Part shown: positions 35,401 to 45,489 of the stretch, in pieces
Layout: each line of letters opens with the position of its first letter
Position numbering within the stretch: the stretch's first letter is position 1
DNA from: Amphimedon queenslandica
Taxonomy: Eukaryota > Porifera > Demospongiae > Haplosclerida > Niphatidae
Direction of reading: 5' to 3'
DNA: 64,000 nucleotides
NCBI RefSeq assembly: GCF_000090795.2
Contig: NW_003546309.1
Span: forward strand, 1-64,000
Program-made: the position numbers and the translations under genes
The notes under the pieces: generated by a model
Told to the model about the DNA's origin: nothing
The model's input: the letters and a program-made list of their open reading frames with translations, nothing else
Database searches by the model: none

Positions 35401-36688
35401 CTAAACTGGCTCTCGGGAGTTATGGCAATTGATGGAACAGGAGTGGCTCCTTGTATTGATATGGGGGAGGAAGGGGCAACAAGGGACTGGCCCGTCTCAG
35501 GATTGATGGAAGAGGTGGGGCCTAGTGCAATTACGACTTTACCATCCACGGCTAGTTGAGGGACGTCAATGACAGAGCGACGAATGGTGTCTTTTCTCTT
35601 ACGAAATGTGACGCCGTACCAGCCGGACTCACTTTTAGTTCTAATGGAGAGATCCAACCTGTAATGAAAAGAAATGAATAAAAAAGAAAATGAATTTAAA
35701 AAAGAATCAATCATTACAATAATTAAATGACGAGTGAGTAAGCTGGGATTAATCAATGTGATAGTAGTAATGCGGAAACAATTGGGAAAATTTGCTGTAT
35801 AATTATCAGTTGGATTGAGCCCTGCTATCCAGAGACCACTAATCACTACCTTCCTTTCCCTCCTACATGCACTTACACGTATAGCAACCCATTTGACATA
35901 ATCTCTGTCTACACTTACATAATCATACAGTATATTGTATTCCTTTACTTTCTTCCTTCCTTCCCCTACCCTCTCTCTCTCTTTCTAATTCTCTTTCTCT
36001 CTCTCTCTAATTCTCTCTCTATCAACCTTTTAGTCATTTCAGCAAGATAGTCCAGGGCCCACACCACAGAATGAATGTTAGTCTTCTCGGTTACGGTAGA
36101 AAGAAACTTCAATATAGAGATGTCACACATGCGTGCTAGCTGCGCGGTTGGAATGCTACCACAATCCAGCACAATGCGATCGGAGCTCTCCGGATTCTCC
36201 TCTGCGACATAAAAAGGATTCACGGCCAGCCTACGAAATATCTTTTTTCTCGGGCACCTGTTGCCGTATAAGGACTCCGTTATTTCGTTTTCAATCCCTC
36301 CTCTCCCGCTGGAGTCAAACGTTGATTGTGCAAAGAGAGATATAAAGGCATCAACGTATTCCTGGTAGCGAGTTAGACTTGAGAAGGAAGAGGGAGGAGG
36401 GCTCTCCGCGAAAGCGTGAGGATTCATCTCAAGAAACTCCGTAAATTCAGAGTCTAGTTTGCCAATGTCTAGCAGTATGATGTCAAAAGCTTGACGGTTA
36501 GTGAAACTCTCTTTTAGGGAGGCTTGCCATGCCCTTGGATGAGCCGGGGAGATTATGTCGTCAAGAGCAAACGAGATCCTACGGCGAGTCTTTTTTGATG
36601 CATTTCGTCTGTCTCGAAGATTGCGGGTGTTTGTGGGCGTGGTTGACCGCACCCCTATTGCAATGTTCTCGATTGTACTGGTAGACAT
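17488..36688 (-). CDS. unc80: UNC80 homologue, NALCN channel complex subunit
   Basis: Thirty-three exons with agreeing phases encode about 3,444 aa; human UNC80 is about 3,260. Large exons are 36027-36688 (ATG 36688), 33996-35658, 33396-33761, 26136-28022, 22822-23298 and 17488-18331. Recognition rests on ordered matches along the protein: LLELSEPGTIPEPSL, HWDLFYLLRKWAEAIGDGL, LKMMACVLLLEITRLLR, VAWDALLDVDDPYA, AAHFLFNHFVGIIM, DLFPAIEWTSENKSV and FILLSRIPFYTVVWHSLF. UNC80 is a large, mostly helical scaffold that binds UNC79 and supports the NALCN sodium-leak channel at the plasma membrane. Insertions rich in Ser/Pro and Gly fall in the two largest exons. The exon near 28175-28328 has two possible donors (28175 or 28229). 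Two other genes lie inside introns. No catalytic motif is expected. Confidence 0.85.
21480..22400 (+). repeat. Intronic tandem repeat array, TR-A type, about 5 copies
   Basis: About five monomers with a period near 176 bp lie in an UNC80 intron. Each holds CTATAGCCCATGG, AAAAATGGCTCC, ATTTTTATTACATTTT, TACATATTGATGTACTTATG and AGTTTGAGCTGATTC. Open frames inside it (for example 21780-22079) are repeat artefacts. TR-A shares its block order with the TR-B arrays, so the two look like subfamilies. Confidence 0.85.
24370..24525 (-). repeat. Single TR-B-type monomer in UNC80 intron
   Basis: One diverged monomer in reverse orientation: GCTACACAACATAAGAACATTT, ATATGTATCAAAAAATTAT and TTTCTCTCCTAGTCCTTTTTG occur in the order seen in the larger arrays at 58.9 and 61.8 kb. 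It lies between two UNC80 exons. Confidence 0.6.
28137..28185 (-). repeat. 47-bp dispersed element, copy 1
   Basis: Read on the minus strand, it runs from TTTTGTTTGGGGTGAATCC through AGTAACGCTACCGCGTTACT. A near-identical copy lies at 59231-59278 within an RSF1-gene intron. It contains the inverted repeat TAGTAACGC/GCGTTACTA. Here it abuts the 3' end of an UNC80 exon and could supply the GTGAAT splice donor. Confidence 0.65.
29102..31857 (+). CDS. Membrane Roc-like GTPase with C-terminal Death domain
   Basis: Four exons, 863 aa: 29102-29309, 29357-31420, 31475-31504 and 31568-31857, with matching phases. It is nested in an UNC80 intron on the opposite strand. Residues about 7-34 and 39-62 are strongly hydrophobic, giving two N-terminal membrane segments. 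A P-loop GPPTVGKTT (about 97-105) starts the G domain. Two more hydrophobic stretches (about 165-190 and 202-221) lie between the P-loop and the switch motif RDSGGQPEF (about 263). THKD at about 351 is the G4 base-recognition motif. A COR-like or winged region follows, and the last 96 residues form a Death domain (AWRRLGLALGIYQLTLNKIE). The P-loop/DxGGQ/THKD set is typical of Roc/ROCO GTPases. A membrane-bound GTP-switched death-fold adaptor is inferred; no kinase or leucine-rich repeats are seen. Confidence 0.75.
32230..32475 (-). repeat. TR-B-type repeat remnant, 1-2 copies
   Basis: Reverse-oriented monomer fragments sit beside an UNC80 exon: CACTTCAAACTTCTACACAGCATAAGTACATG, AATTATAAAAATGAAGAATTC, then a second GCTACACAACATAAGAACATG. 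They match the blocks of the 58.9 and 61.8 kb arrays. Confidence 0.6.
33192..33201 (-). terminator. Pol III T-run terminator of 5S gene
   Basis: On the minus strand, a run of nine or more T follows the 3' end of the 5S rRNA directly. This is the standard RNA polymerase III stop signal. Confidence 0.75.
33201..33319 (-). rRNA. 5S ribosomal RNA gene
   Basis: The reverse complement begins GTCTGCGGCCATACCACG and ends GGTGTCGCAGGCT, with the classic internal segments GTTAAGCAACGTCGGG and TTAGTACTTGGATGGG. The length of about 119 nt is normal for eukaryotic 5S rRNA. A run of T on the RNA strand follows at once (33192-33200), as expected of an RNA polymerase III terminator. It sits in an UNC80 intron (between exons 32974-33126 and 33396-33761) in the same orientation as UNC80. 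The ends and internal control region look intact, so it could be an active dispersed 5S gene, although a well-preserved retroposed or transposed copy cannot be excluded. Confidence 0.9.
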
Positions 36689-39600
36689 GGCGTGAGTAAC
36701 ATACCTCAGCTAAAAGAAAAGTGAAGGAGAGAAAGAGAGAGAGAAAGCAGTCGTGCAATTGGGTAAACAATACTATAATACATATACACATGCGTACAAG
36801 TGCATAAAAACATTTTCTATTTAGACTACAACAAATGCAATAACACAGAGAGCCAACACAATATCATTATTATTAATATTATTTTTTAAATGACTATTAT
36901 TATTATTATTCTTATTGTTAGTGTTAATGGCTAGCTGTTTATGATCCACGTACACGTACACACACATAGATAGAATGCAGTCTATTAGTAAACACATTCC
37001 ACAGTGTAACCGTATGCATTAAGTGTACATCTATATGTATATGTACACATAGAAATCACATTATAGTTAGATTTGGACTTGGCTGATGATAATATTATCA
37101 TTAGAAATTTTGTAGAATAAGCAAGGAAGATATTAACCAATCCTCCTATGCAAACAAACCAAAAAAAGGAGCCAGTATCATTACTCTTAATGTTTTTACA
37201 TGCATAAATATATAATGGTCACAAAATAAAAAGTAAGATGGGTCTGTATTATTAAATTAACACAATTATATTTAATAACTGAAATATCCCCATTGATAAA
37301 TATGCACAAAATGGGATCATACGCACAATAATTTCTTTCTTAGATGGATAACTTGCAAGCTACACTGTACATGCATACTGTATACACACACTATGAAGTT
37401 AAAAAAGCACAAGTAGCTTCTTACAAAAAGCAACGCTTTGACAAAAATATATTTGGCAAAATTTAAGCAACTACACGTAAACTGATATATTTGGGAGGCA
37501 TGGAACACAAACAAAATGTCAAAAGAGGCACAATGTGTGAGCATTAGTTGCGAACTCTGTGGAATAGGCTAAGAACAAACTAAGAGGCATATAAAGTCAT
37601 AACAATCCCAATCAAAATTATTGTGAAATAAAACGATACTACAGCATATCATACAAGAGAATACTGCTACATTCCAATCTCTCCTTGTTATCATAATTGT
37701 CTGCCATCCTCATTAATGCGGACTACAAAAATTTATTGTATCATTATTGATACATAAATACTTAGCTCATGATCAGTAATACAAGTAGATATGGAGTCAT
37801 TGTTTTGATGAAATCATGCACTAAGAACAAACAATAAACTCTCTTACCTCTCTCACTCTCTCTGCACGTACACTCTACAGGTCTCCTGCTCAAAGAGCAC
37901 CTAATAGGTTAGTCGTTGATGCTTTCCTTCATTTCACACTATACATAGGCTGTACAGCATCAAAATTGGTTTGCCATTTTTTGAAATGACGCAAATACAT
38001 GCACATGTACTATATTTCTCTAAATGTTATGTCAATATATAATGATGCTTAACTTTAAAAGGCTCCAAATCCAAAAGCTTTACAAGGAGCTCAACAAAAC
38101 ACCAGGTCTTATCAATTATCAGCTAGGCTATACAGTACAAGTATATTCATGACTTTCCACACAACAAATGAATATAGATCTTAGGTTTATGACTCACGGG
38201 TCCTCTCTTCTGGTCTAGCTATACTGATACGCTAGTGGTCTAACGTCTCCTTTGCCCACAAGCAGCAAATGCCTAGACAAATCCAGACAAACCTCTCTCT
38301 GTAGTCTATCTCACTGCCAGTAACTGGTTTTGGCAAAAATTTTTAATTAATTTTTATACCGTAATCTGTTCCAGTTATACGAGTAGTCTAATAATTCATA
38401 ACTAGTTACACCCCAACTCTCTGGTTAATTAACTAAAAAGTGATATTAAGTGTTCCAAAAATGTTGAGATTTCAGTCTACTTTGAAGACCCTATGGGTAA
38501 TACAATATTATGTAATAATATATTTTTATTTCAGTAATATTTGATTTAATTGAGTGCCAAAAAAGAAAAAAAATTGGCGTGTGATGTATGGTTTATTAAT
38601 TTCTTCTTCACCTTTTTTTTTAATTTAAATTGAAAAAAATAATAAATTGCAGTATGTACCATTGGAGTCTCACCACTGCACACTTAAGTTTTTTTATGTC
38701 TAACAGAAAGTTTATTATTTTCTAACTTTTAAATTAAAAAAATTGACATTCTTTTTATGTATTCTGATTATCAAAAAAAGAAAAAAAATTGGCGTGTGTG
38801 TATGTGTGTATGAGGCTCTGTACGTATATGTTACTATTTAAGTACATGTAAAGGCTCTGTATGTATATTAACTATTAAGTATGAGGCTTCATGTATGTAT
38901 ACACAATTGCATGATAAGCTCTACAGTACCAATGGCACTGACTACCAGTACTCATAGCGTGCACTCTATGAGGAATGGTAGCCAATGGAAGTGTGTCACC
39001 AGCACTGTACAAACCTGTTGTAGTCTGAAGCTGTGTGTGCATTATAATGTAAGCTCTGTATGCATACTAATTAAACTATATTAGACACAGTGTATTGTAC
39101 TTACATGTAATTGCATGCCACTGAAGCCAGCCACGGCTTATAACCTATCTAAAGAACCTACAAGAAATTCTACAAATGCGGTTTCGGGGATTCGAACCCG
39201 GACCTTCTTGCCTCAAGGCCCGGGCCCATCCCCTTAACCACTAGGCTACCCGGACCGCCGGGCAACAGCACGTGATTTTTCCACCTACACATACCAATGG
39301 TCATTACAATACTGCATTATACACTGTGTAAATGCTATATACTGCCATACTAGTACTAATTGGACTTGCCCAGCTGACTACAGCATCTTTCGTTTAACAC
39401 CAGAGCTAGCTTCTAATCTACTAATCATGATTCATCTTCTTCTCAAAATCTATCAACTAGTCTAGAGGAGTCTTGGCTACTATTAAAGCCCACCAAAGTT
39501 TACTTAAGTTTCCATACTTTCCAGAGCTGATGAAATAGCCTTTAGAGTTGCTTTAGAGGATTCTCTCTCTTATCTTGCTGAAGTTCCTGTTAGCATAGAT

Positions 39601-39856
39601 ACCGAATGGTAATTATGGTGTACTAAAACCAAGAGTACATTATACCTAAAGTACTCTAAGTCTCAACTCTAAGTAGAGTCTAAAACCTAAATAAGTTATC
39701 AACAAAGTTATTAGATCTGTAGGTGTGGTCAAATCATTGAAATCAATTAATTAACTTATTTGAGGTTATGTCCGCTGGCACATCTTTGACCCGATAGAGT
39801 TTAAAGAGTCTTTAAACCTCATCTCTGCTCTGTTCCATATCCCCCTGAAGGTAGAG
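36689..39856. other. Divergent spacer between UNC80 and Shark genes
   Basis: No coding exon is supported here. The spacer should hold the promoters of both neighbouring genes, which point away from each other. Visible features are purine/pyrimidine tracts near 36720, TTA repeats near 36880, a duplicated AT-rich motif ending TTGGCGTGTG (38558-38583 and 38772-38797), and a tRNA-like element at 39180-39262. Untranslated first exons of either gene may lie here but cannot be placed. Confidence 0.5.
39180..39262 (-). tRNA. tRNA-like element, probably degenerate or SINE-derived
   Basis: On the minus strand, an A-box-like TAGCCTAGTGGTTAAGG is followed by a B-box GGTTCGAATCC at the right distance, and the ends GCGGT/ACCGC can pair over five bases. 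The T stem has a mismatch, the acceptor stem breaks after five pairs, and no clean 5-bp anticodon stem with 7-base loop is found, so the anticodon cannot be called. It is better read as a tRNA pseudogene or the head of a tRNA-derived SINE than as a working tRNA. Confidence 0.5.
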
Positions 39857-42800
39857 ATGGCCATGAGCAATTCCAGGGACGTGGCTGACGCATGGTTTCA
39901 CGGTAAAATCACTCGAGAAAATGCCGCACACCTAGTCACCTCTCTCCCGGGCAAACTGGACGGGTATTTCTTGGTTAGGGAGAGCCTCCGAATTCCTGGG
40001 AGCTTCGTACTGACAATGTGGGCCGACAACACTGTCCACCACTTTCAGATCATTGGTCACGGTGATGGGTGGTTTTCTGTTGACAATGGGCCACTATTTC
40101 AGGGACTGGATGAGCTTATCCATCACTACCAAGTCAAACCTGATGGTCTTCCCAAGAGACTCCTCGACTTTGTCCCGGGTCAACCTCCTCCCCTCTCCGC
40201 TAGAAAGAGGGTCCTTACTAACCTCCACAAGGCCGTGGCTGTGAACGATATTAAAATAGTTCGTAAGTATCTCTCGGGCCCTCCATCACTGACCGTGGGG
40301 ACTGTTGACTCGCCCAATGCGGAGGGACAGACTCCAGTACACGAGGCAGCAAAGAGAGGATACATTGAGATGGTAGCGCTGCTCGTTGAGCATAAACCTG
40401 ATCTATCTCTGAGGGACTCTAAAGGATCCACAGCACTTCATGTGAGGAGAAAGAGAGAGGGAGGGAGAGAGAGAGAAGATGAATAAGAGGAGAGGGGATA
40501 ACTTAAGTGCAGGGAAACAAATAAGGAATGACAAGCAAGTGTTGGGGAAGAGACTTAAGTGTTAATTATTGCCACCGCCTGTTGGATCATTCTTTCTACA
40601 CACTTCACCGATCACCAAAAATGCACAATATTTCCCTCAAAATTACATACATTATACCTTGCCTCAAAGTAATTATTTATAAAAATGCAACAATTTATTA
40701 TTGTTATTATTATTATTTTATTATTATTTATCATCATAGTTAGCTGCACAGAATGGCTATGCAGACATTATCAAGTTGTTAGTTGAGAATGGTAAAGCTG
40801 ATGTACAGGAAAGAAACACCACCACAGGTATGTCCCTTCTTCCCCTCGCTACTTTTTATAATGTCTTCTTGGAAATCTGCCCATTTTGTGTGTATTCGTA
40901 CAAGCGTGACACTATTTTTTAATTGAGTTGATGCAGTATGTACAAATCACTCTTTTCCCTACTCTGTATCGGCGTCATTTAAGTCCTTTTTTTATTATGT
41001 CCTTTGTTTCCATTAGGGTGGGTTGCACTGCACGAGGCTGCATTCAGAGGTCATGTTGATTGTTGTAAGATGCTATTGACTCACAACGCTCCTCTAAGAC
41101 CACGTACCCCTTCGCCTGACGAGGACACACCAAGGGAATTAGCAAATAGATATAAACAAGATAAAGTTATCAGTCTTCTTGGTAAGTAATAAATCTCTCC
41201 TCTTTCTCTCTCTCTCTCTTTGTTATCCTTTCTTCCTGCCTACACTTTTACTCTATCTTTCTTGTGTTGTTAATTGACATTGTGACACATGTATAATTAT
41301 GGTCAAAATTTACTATTTACTGTATAAAGCAAAAATAAATAGTGGAATATTGTATGTATTTTTGTAACAATCTCTATGGGCTTCAATGAGTCCAATGCAC
41401 ATAAGCTGTGTAACTAAGTAATCCTCAGTGAAATTTGATTACAATACTAATGAGTGGACTTTAGATCTTTATGGTATTATTATAGACTGTAATTCAAGAT
41501 ATATTGTAAACTAAAAACATGTAAGTATAGTTATGGACATAGATAGATTGTTAGATACAGTATAGGGTATCCCTAGTATACTGTATGTGTAGTATAAGTT
41601 TGCTGTTCTGTTATCATTTAGGATCCGGGTGGTTGTTGTACTCCAATTCCTTTCATTCAATTGATAATGGGAGGTCGAGTGTCCTGCATGTTATTGAAGT
41701 CTGTGTGGTCCAATCTTAATGTACATGTACATAGGCACTTTATTGCATTAGGTCCTATTGGTTATTTTTCTTTGTGACCTTCCATATCAATTGTTATATA
41801 AAAACATTATAGTGTGTACTTTTCTATCCTTTAGACTGGGTAGCTGCTAATTATCCTAAGCCGCGGACAAACACTTCAGAATGGCTTCACAAAGTCCTGG
41901 ATAGGAATGTAAGAGTTTTACATGTACTGTGGTCTACTTTCTGGATTATTTGTTGTTGTTATGGTAGCTGCTTCTGTTTCCTATCTTAAGCTTGCTCTGT
42001 TTTGATATGCATTTATAGTATCAGGCATAGTTCCAATTGGAACTGAATCCAGATTGTAAGATATACATTCCTTGAATGCATGTACATGTATATTGCATGA
42101 TAATTGATATCTCTTATTTTTTTACTGTTAATAACTTTGATTGATTGTTTATGCAAGCTAATGCACAAAAACAACCTTTGACAGCTTGTGTTATATTATA
42201 CTCTACACAACTATGATATTTCATGTACATGTGTCATTAAATGATTTTTTTTTAATTATTTTTAGCATGCTGTGGAGTACCTTCGTCAGAATGGGCAGGT
42301 TGATGGGAGTTTCCTAGTCCGTCCCAACTCACGGAAACCTGGATACTACGCACTTACTCTTGTGTACAAGCAGATGCCATTTCATTATGAAATCATTTGT
42401 GAAGTAAAATATCTCCTTTTGAACTTTGTGTACTCTGTGTACTTTTAATTATTTCTGAACCTTTTCTGTTTATAACCTTTTATCATTTTATATTCACTTG
42501 CGTGTTGTAAGGTTATCTTTGTATTTCGTTTTAATTATCTGTCCTTTCCCTTCCTCTTTTCAGTCTGATAGATGGTACTACATTGATGACGGCCCGTTAT
42601 TTGATTCCATATCCTTGTGCGTTGATCACTACATGATGTTTGCCGACGGCCTCCCCACAATACTGAGGCATCCGATAGCACCGATTGATAACAGAATATG
42701 CCGGACGCTCAGTAAAGCCGTAAGCCGATCAATGTATACATGTACTGTAATTATTTTTATTTTTGGTGCCAGAATAAATAAACTATGATCTTTGTAGCTC

Positions 42801-44907
42801 TTATAGACGTACATGTATGTGTACATGTATGTTTAAATATCTATGTATGTGAAACATAACTATAACTATAAATATATGTATAAATATGTTTATATTTCTT
42901 TCTCTCTTTGTAGCCTCCTCCTGGCCAGCTTCTCTTTTCCCAGTCTCAACCTCTTCATCATACTAGGCCTCCTCTCCCAACCCCTCCCTCTAGACAGTCC
43001 TCTCGTCCTCCTGCTCCTCTGCCTCCTATGGGTAATGCCCCCGCACTTAATGGCATCCCCTCCTTCAAGACCGTCTCTGCTAACTCTTCCTCTCCCTCCT
43101 CTCTCTCTGGCCCTGCTAGTCGCTCACATCAACCCCATCAGGATCCTTATTCCATGGTCTACATACAGGAGAAGTCTCTTTCGCTTGGGCCCGAGCTGGG
43201 GCAGGGAGAGTTTGGATCGGTTTTGAGGGGAACTTATCGTATGCCTGATGGAAAATCTGTAAGAGGGAGAGAAAGAGAAGCATGTATATGTATTATGTAC
43301 ATATATTGTATGTACGTGTACGTATGTATGTATTATGTATATGTGTGTGGGTGTGTTGTTTGGTGGCTGGTTGTGACAAATTGAAGGAGTGAGAGGGGAT
43401 TTAGAAAGAAAAAACTGAAGTGAGCCATCATAAACTTATTCAATGCATCAATAGGTCGACGTGGCTGTAAAAACATTGAGAGTTGATGCTATGGGACACG
43501 GAGAAAAAGTAAAACATTTCAAACATATTTCACTTCAAATCTCACCCTTGCTCTCTCTCTCTCTCTCTCTCATTTAGGAATTTCTTAGAGAGGCCAAGAT
43601 TATGATGGGCCTCCATCATCCTGGTATAGTCCAGCTGATAGGAGTCACTAAGAACAAACCTTTGATGTTGGTACAGGAGCTCGTCCCGTGTGGTGCGCTG
43701 GTCGATTACCTGTACGACGGCAAGTACCCAAAACCTGAAATAATGACACTTAAGCTCTGGGCGGCTGAGATAGCCTCGGGGATGATGTATCTGGAAAAGA
43801 AGAGGTTCGTTCACAGAGACTTGGCAGCAAGAAATATACTAGTGGCATCCTCTTATGTTGTAAGTGATGAGGGAATGAGATATGGAAGAGAGAGAGAGAG
43901 AGAGAGTGAGAGTGAGAGAGAGAGAGAGAGAGAGTGAGAGAGAGTTAGAATAAGATAATAGTAAAGCTACATGTAAGAGATATCCAGAACAAAGTAGTAT
44001 AAAGAAAGAGATTAAAGACAATATTTAGGAATATGTACACGTGTATTTACAGTATTTACAATATTCATTTTGTTTATTAGGTAAAAATCAGTGATTTTGG
44101 TCTCTCTCGTGCAGTTGGGGCTAACAGTGATTATTACAAAGCATCCCAAGGAGGAAGGTGGCCCGTGAAATGGTAAGCATGATACTGTTGTAATTGTTTG
44201 TAGGCTGCCAAGTTTCCTAAATATTTCCTAACAACTGTTATGTTTGTCCTTTGCTTCTCACTTTTCAATGTCTTCCACCTACATGTACATGTACATGTAC
44301 TTGTACACGTACCTCCACTTCACTCTCTCTCTCTCTCTTCTTTCTCCTATTCTCATTCCATACAGGTATGCACCAGAGTCCATCAATTATGGCACATTCT
44401 CACACGCCAGTGACGTGTGGAGTTACGGCGTTACATTGTGGGAGATGTTCTCGTATGGTGAGCCACCCTATGGTGAGATGACAGGAGCTGAGGTCAGCTA
44501 TGCACTATAATAATATACATATACATGTACATGATTGTGCATTGTAATTCTATACTTTAAATGAATAACTTATTAATAGTACTACTTTATCTATAACCCA
44601 CTAATTTATTGTGTGATTTGGTAGTACAACTATCTTGGGACAGTATTTTATTATACAGTAATTCTTGTTAGGTAAACTATAATTCTTTCTTTTCCTCTGT
44701 TCTCCTTAGGTATTGGATTTTATAGAGAACAGGAACGGTCGATTGGACAGACCTCCCACGTGTCCTCTTCCGATATACCATTTGATGCTTAACTGCTGGT
44801 CCCTGGAGACCAACCAGAGACCAACGTTTGCCGAGTTGTACGACTTCTTTAATAAAAGTGACGACATACCTCACAAAGAACTGTACCAGAATCCAGGAAA
44901 ACTATAA
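39857..44907 (+). CDS. shark: Shark/HTK16-type SH2-ankyrin-SH2 tyrosine kinase
   Basis: Twelve exons, 767 aa: 39857-40441, 40740-40827, 41017-41181, 41835-41908, 42266-42403, 42564-42719, 42914-43258, 43455-43508, 43578-43859, 44081-44172, 44366-44492 and 44710-44907. Phases agree. Order: SH2 ([19 protein letters not shown]), about three ankyrin repeats ([32 protein letters not shown]), second SH2 ([17 protein letters not shown]), a Pro/Ser-rich linker and a tyrosine kinase domain. The kinase has the glycine loop GQGEFGSV, lysine in [21 protein letters not shown] and WYAPES, so it looks active. This order defines the Shark/HTK16 family, related to Syk/ZAP-70, whose Drosophila member acts downstream of the engulfment receptor Draper. 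It is probably cytoplasmic, recruited to phosphotyrosine (ITAM-like) motifs. ATG at 39857 is followed by another two codons later. Confidence 0.92.
43886..43941 (+). repeat. AG-rich microsatellite in Shark intron
   Basis: A run of AG dinucleotides interrupted by AGTG begins about 27 bases after the donor of the exon encoding the HRD motif. It produces spurious Glu/Arg-rich open frames on both strands. Confidence 0.8.
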
Positions 44908-45489
44908 CTATTAATGCTAATATTAATAATAATAATAATAATAATAGATCCTGTGTAACTTTATTGTCTTTTAATTTCTGTGTGGGTGTGTGTGTATGTT
45001 TGTGTGTGGCACTTAATCAACTCTTGTTGTTCTATTGTGTTTTGTTTATTTTTCTCTCCTTTTATGTTTTATGTTATCAGCTAGGCAGACTATAAACTGC
45101 TGTGACTCACACTTTTATCCTCATTTTAATTATTTACTGCAAAATTGTAACTGATTAATATTTAATATTCATTATTGGTTATAATTTATTATTGTTGTGG
45201 GTGTGGTGAGAGGCGTGGTTACAATAACTTACATCCGGTTGTCCTCGTGTTGAAGAGTTGGAGGTCCTAAAACTCAAAATTCCTTCAAAGTCCTTGCACA
45301 GTTTCCCATTGTTTACTGATATTTTAACTAGCTATATTTGGTAAGGAGTAGAATGAGTATTCTAAAGTAGCTTGCAAATGTAACTTAGTTTGTAATGACT
45401 GCCTTTTCTTGGCCGCCATTTTAAAACAGTCCTGACAAGCTCTAGTTAACCAACGGTCTTTGTATTTCAGAGAGAAAGAGAGCCTGGCC

